A program made the position numbers and the translations under genes. Under the pieces are notes generated by a model. The model saw only the letters and a list, made by a program, of their open reading frames with translations, did not search any database and was not told the origin of the DNA. Below, piece by piece: positions 60,987-64,000 of a DNA stretch of 64,000 nt. Each line of letters begins with the position of its first letter. Within the stretch, counting starts at the first letter, position 1. This stretch comes from Oscillospiraceae bacterium (GTDB taxonomy: Bacteria; Bacillota; Clostridia; Oscillospirales; Ruminococcaceae): positions 1 through 64,000 of the forward strand of contig JAFZPP010000016.1 of the NCBI GenBank assembly GCA_017550285.1, read 5' to 3'.

Positions 60987-62150
60987 TTACGCGAGGACCT
61001 GCCGCAGAATTGCAAGTGCGGCGTCCATTTCATCCTTTGTAATTGTCAGCGGAGGCAGCAGGCGGACTTTCTCCTTTGCGGTGAGAATCAGCAGACCTGC
61101 ATCATTTGCCGCGAGCATGACATCATGTGCATCTTTTGATTTCAGCGTAATGCCGATCATCATACCGATGCCGGAGAGACTTTCCACCTCCGGAATCTTT
61201 GCGAGTTCCGCACGGAGATATGCAGCCTTTTCTTTGACCGAATCAAGGAATCCCGGTGCAGTGACCTGATCGAGGACTGCAACCGCGCCGGCGCAGACGA
61301 CCGGATTGCCGCCGAAGGTAGAGCCGTGCGTGCCGGGCGTAATGACATCGGCGCATTTTTCATTGACAAGGCAGATTCCGATCGGAAGACCGCCGCCGAT
61401 TGCCTTTGCCATTGTGGTTACATCTGCTCTGATGCCGAACTGCTCCTGTGCGAGGAAGGTGCCGGTACGTCCGCAGCCAGTCTGTACCTCGTCAATGATC
61501 AGCAGGATATCCTGTTCGTCGCAGATTCTGCGGATTGCCTGAACATAATCCTGATCCAGTGCGCAGACACCGCCTTCACCCTGAATGACCTCGATCATGA
61601 TGCCGCAGACGGTACCGTCGAGCTTCGATTTCAGATCATCGAGATCATTTGCCTTTGCAAAGACATGACCCGTCGGGAATGGATAGAAATACTGGTGGAA
61701 AACCTCCTGACCGGTTGCAGCGAGCGTCTCCATCGTTCTGCCGTGGAACGAATTAACCAGAGAAATGATCGTGCCGCGTTCTTTGCCGTATTTGTCGGAG
61801 CTGTATTTTCTTGCGACCTTGATCGCGCACTCATTTGCCTCCGCACCGGAGTTTCCGAGGAACATCCGCGGGAAACCGGTAATCTCAGCGAGCTTTTCGA
61901 CGAGCTCTGCCTGCGGCTGGGTGTAATAGTAATTGCAGGCATGCTGGAGCTTTTTTACCTGGTTGCAGACAGCCTCTGTCCATGCATCATTGCACCAGCC
62001 GAGGACATTGCAGCCGATGCCGCTGCCCATATCAATATAAGTTTTGCCGTTTTCATCGGTACAGGTGCAGTTATGCCCCTGCGCCTCGACCAGCGGGATT
62101 CTGCCGAAGGCTTTCATCGTGTGCTGATCGGTTGCTTGTATTGTATTCAT
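60987..62150 (-). CDS. argD: Acetylornithine aminotransferase, 387 aa
   Basis: Class III PLP transaminase making N-acetylornithine. GSGIGCNVLGWCNDAW, LGNSGAEANECAIKVARKYS (~95), FHGRTMETLAATGQE (~128), IDEVQTGCGRTGTFLAQEQFGIRADVTTMAKAIGGGLPIG (Schiff-base Lys in TMAKAIGGG, ~240) and HGSTFGGNPV. AAAGGAG lies ~9 nt before ATG 62150. The start region overlaps the lipoprotein gene by 80 bases in another frame. Confidence 0.97.
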   Translation of the reverse strand: MNTIQATDQHTMKAFGRIPLVEAQGHNCTCTDENGKTYIDMGSGIGCNVLGWCNDAWTEAVCNQVKKLQHACNYYYTQPQAELVEKLAEITGFPRMFLGNSGAEANECAIKVARKYSSDKYGKERGTIISLVNSFHGRTMETLAATGQEVFHQYFYPFPTGHVFAKANDLDDLKSKLDGTVCGIMIEVIQGEGGVCALDQDYVQAIRRICDEQDILLIIDEVQTGCGRTGTFLAQEQFGIRADVTTMAKAIGGGLPIGICLVNEKCADVITPGTHGSTFGGNPVVCAGAVAVLDQVTAPGFLDSVKEKAAYLRAELAKIPEVESLSGIGMMIGITLKSKDAHDVMLAANDAGLLILTAKEKVRLLPPLTITKDEMDAALAILRQVLA

Positions 62151-62682
62151 GTTCGGATTCTCCTTTATCTGATTCATCATCCATATAGAAGCCGTGACTG
62201 AACAGCACGGCGTTCAGTTCATCGTATCCCTGCTTTTTATGATGTGCCGGACGTGCGGAATACACATATTCTACGCCGTCCTTCGGATACGTATGGACAA
62301 CCAGTGTGTCTTCATATCCTGCATAATCATCCTGCCAGTTATAGAAATAACAGGTATTGAGCGCACTAGCTATTTCCTCTGCATGTGCTTCTGAGATCGT
62401 TTTTTCGACATTATAAACAATCTCGGAATTCCGGTTGACACGGTGTGTGTAGGTCATTGTCTCGAAATCCCAGATATAGATTGCTTCTTCATGCGGCAGA
62501 TCACGGTTGACATAGAAATACACAGACGAAATCTCGTTTATGCTGTACGAGATTCGATCAGTTTCATCCGGAACAGGAGGTACGCTGTCAGGGTCAATCA
62601 CCTGATAGGTGATCGTATCCTTTTTTTGACAGCCGCAAAGCAGGAGGGCGGCTGAGAGGATTGCGCAGCAGATGCGGCGCAT
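62071..62682 (-). CDS. Lipoprotein of unknown function inside the arg operon, 203 aa
   Basis: Lipobox signal MRRICCAILSAALLLCGC (anchor Cys-18), then ~150 polar residues rich in Tyr/Asp/Glu (YIWDFETMTYTHRVNRNSEIVYNVEKTI; CYFYNWQDDYAGYEDTLVVHTYPKDGVEYVYSARPAHHKKQGYDELNAVLFSHGFYMDD). The last ~27 residues, encoded over argD's start in another frame, look unlike a folded end (KGESEHEYNTSNRSAHDESLR) and include the argD ribosome site, suggesting a lost stop codon. It begins one base after the argB stop. Function unknown; its place in an arginine operon is puzzling. Confidence 0.75.
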   Translation of the reverse strand: MRRICCAILSAALLLCGCQKKDTITYQVIDPDSVPPVPDETDRISYSINEISSVYFYVNRDLPHEEAIYIWDFETMTYTHRVNRNSEIVYNVEKTISEAHAEEIASALNTCYFYNWQDDYAGYEDTLVVHTYPKDGVEYVYSARPAHHKKQGYDELNAVLFSHGFYMDDESDKGESEHEYNTSNRSAHDESLRQNPAGRGAGA

Positions 62683-62683
62683 C

Positions 62684-63574
62684 TCAGTATACGCTCAGGA
62701 ACTGTGTGCCGACACCCTCGTTCGAGCAAATTTCGACGAGAATGGAATGCGGCACTCTGCCGTCGATAATGACAGCCTTTTTGACACCGCGGCGGATTGC
62801 TTCGACGCAGCAGTCGATCTTCGGGATCATACCGCCGGAGATAACGCCCTGACGCTTTAGGTTCTGCACTTCACTGATATTGACTGACGGGATCAGCGTG
62901 GACGGGTCATCCTTATCGCGGAGCAGACCGGCAATATCGGTCATGAGAATGAGATTCTCTGCGCCGAGTGCAGCTGCAATGGAAGCCGCAGCCGTGTCTG
63001 CATTGACATTGTAAACCTGACCGTCCGGACCGCAGGCTACTGTCGCAATGACAGGAATATAGCCGTTATTGAGTGCAGTAAGAATCGGCTTGGTATTGAC
63101 ATCAGTGATCTCGCCGACGAGACCGAGGTCCGGCTTGGAATCCTTCTTTTTCGCCTGGAGAAGCGCGCCGTCGATGCCGGAGAGACCGATTGCCTGACCG
63201 GAGTGCCGTGTCAGATGTGATACAAGCTCCTTATTGACCTTGCCGGCAAGTACCATCCGGACAACATCAGCCGTTTCAGCATCCGTGTAGCGCAGTCCGC
63301 CGATGAATTTGCTTTCAATATTGAGACGGTGCAGCATATCGCTGATTTCCGGACCGCCGCCGTGTACGAGGACAACTCGGATGCCGACCAGCGACAGCAG
63401 TACAATATCACTCATAACGGCTTCTTTCAGCGCTTCATTGGTCATTGCATTGCCGCCGTACTTGACGACGATGATCTTCTGATTGTAGCGCTGGATATAG
63501 GGGAGCGCGTCAATCAGTACCTGCGAGCGGATTTTCGTGGAAATGCTCTCAGGAATCTCCATTTTATCTAACAT
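62684..63574 (-). CDS. argB: Acetylglutamate kinase, 296 aa
   Basis: Phosphorylates N-acetylglutamate. IVVKYGGNAMTNEALKEAVMSDIVLLSLVGIRVVLVHGGGPEIS (~37-80), FIGGLRYTDAETADVVRMVLAGKVNKELV (~90), YNVNADTAAASIAAALGAENLILMTDIAGLL (~188) and GGMIPKIDCCVEAIRRGVKKAVIIDGRVPHSILVEI. The N-terminal extension (MLDKMEIPESISTKIRSQVLIDALPYIQRY) is that of the hexameric, arginine-inhibitable type. AAGGAG lies ~11 nt before ATG 63574. Confidence 0.97.
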   Translation of the reverse strand: MLDKMEIPESISTKIRSQVLIDALPYIQRYNQKIIVVKYGGNAMTNEALKEAVMSDIVLLSLVGIRVVLVHGGGPEISDMLHRLNIESKFIGGLRYTDAETADVVRMVLAGKVNKELVSHLTRHSGQAIGLSGIDGALLQAKKKDSKPDLGLVGEITDVNTKPILTALNNGYIPVIATVACGPDGQVYNVNADTAAASIAAALGAENLILMTDIAGLLRDKDDPSTLIPSVNISEVQNLKRQGVISGGMIPKIDCCVEAIRRGVKKAVIIDGRVPHSILVEICSNEGVGTQFLSVY

Positions 63575-63615
63575 ATTGCTTGAAACTCCTTTCCGCAAAC
63601 GCGGATTATATTCTA

Positions 63616-64000
63616 TCAGCTTCTGTAATCGCCGTTGATTTTCACGTAGTCATACGTGAGGTCGCAGCCCCATGCCACAGCGGCAGCATCGCCGTCGCCG
63701 AGAGAAATCAGTACCTGCACTTCATCTTCGAGCAGAATTTTCTTTGCCTTCTCCTCGGAGAACGGTACGCCGCAGCCGTTTTCTGCAACCGTGATGCGCC
63801 CCTTTTCCGATGCCAGATCAACGCTGACCTTATTTACATCATACTCGCAGTCTGAATAGCCCATTGCACAGGCAATTCTGCCCCAGTTTGCATCGGCGCC
63901 GAACATTGCAGCCTTAAAAAGGCTCGATTCGATGACGCTTTTTGCAATGGTCTCTGCGACCTGCTCGCTCGGCGCTTCACTGACAACGCATTCAATCAGC
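63616..64000 (-). CDS. argJ: Bifunctional ArgJ (ornithine acetyltransferase), C-terminal part
   Basis: Runs off the right edge; about 127 residues are visible. LIECVVSEAPSEQVAETIAKSVIESSLFKAAMFGADANWGRIACAMGYS matches the ArgJ beta-chain signature (the family's FG-D-NWGRI), and the end EVQVLISLGDGDAAAVAWGCDLTYDYVKINGDYRS is the usual C-terminus. ArgJ recycles the acetyl group from acetylornithine to glutamate. The autocleavage Thr and N-terminal half lie outside the window. It is 41 bases before argB in transcription order. Confidence 0.93.
   Translation of the reverse strand, partial: LIECVVSEAPSEQVAETIAKSVIESSLFKAAMFGADANWGRIACAMGYSDCEYDVNKVSVDLASEKGRITVAENGCGVPFSEEKAKKILLEDEVQVLISLGDGDAAAVAWGCDLTYDYVKINGDYRS

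Overview
The window looks like a chromosomal segment of a spore-forming Clostridia species, most likely Ruminococcus-like (Oscillospiraceae). Supporting signs are moderately high GC; sporulation genes (spoIIR, an uninterrupted sigK, a Cys-rich spore-type microprotein); a SCIFF ranthipeptide precursor with its radical-SAM maturase; a CD1247-type protein beside efp; and Thr-rich linkers in exported proteins, as is common in ruminococci. Several sigma-A promoters have near-consensus TTGACA-17-TATAAT spacing. Genes are dense, on both strands, and many pairs share 4-base ATGA/GTGA overlaps. Assignments come from reading motifs by eye; no database search was possible.

Layout. (1) 1-4.6 kb, all minus strand: the end of an integrative/conjugative element, with a truncated VirD4/TraG coupling ATPase, a DUF3801/PcfB-like protein and a small element protein. 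The last two genes each have a look-alike hairpin leader. Iterated decamers follow, then the terminator of two tRNA-Ser genes. (2) 4.6-8.3 kb: tRNA-Ser(GCU) and tRNA-Ser(UGA), a TrmH-family rRNA methylase, a GNAT, an AraC/GyrI-like regulator and class II fructose-bisphosphate aldolase. (3) 8.5-12.6 kb: spoIIR, an antisense 40-aa Cys-rich microprotein, a two-AAA Clp ATPase and sigK. (4) 12.6-20.6 kb: CD1247-type protein, EF-P, a transglutaminase-like lipoprotein, two tandem ATP-grasp ligases, a double zinc-ribbon protein, two paralogous membrane proteins and an AI-2E-type permease. (5) 20.9-27.1 kb: PcrA helicase with a coupled membrane protein, and xylulokinase with a coupled CPBP protease. 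(6) 27.2-34 kb: hisB-hisH-hisA::GNAT-hisF, tyrS, a CbxX/SpoVK-type AAA protein and a cyclophilin.

(7) 34-41.1 kb: an ECF sigma/anti-sigma pair, the SCIFF precursor, divergent proS, and an scfB-decarboxylase pair. The SCIFF precursor has a consensus promoter of its own and lies 3.3 kb from its maturase. The maturase gene overlaps an Orn/Lys/Arg decarboxylase gene by 4 bases. (8) 41.2-51.8 kb: radC, uvrB, a one-TM protein, an SF0329-like::HAD fusion, a 73-aa protein, dnaE, a dGTPase-like HD protein and a GT2-GtrA-like glycosyltransferase. (9) 51.9-60 kb: a DinB-like protein, two more ECF sigma/anti-sigma pairs, an AGCS symporter, an FAD oxidoreductase, a membrane protein and an M15-type lipoprotein. 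(10) 60-64 kb, minus strand: argJ(partial)-argB-lipoprotein-argD-argF.

The best candidates for something new are: the variant SCIFF system, whose precursor lacks the usual Thr acceptor and carries an extra Cys; the repeated switch-like hairpins in the conjugative element; the HisA-GNAT and SF0329-HAD fusions; the tandem ATP-grasp pair; the two paralogous membrane proteins; and the lipoprotein embedded in the arginine operon.
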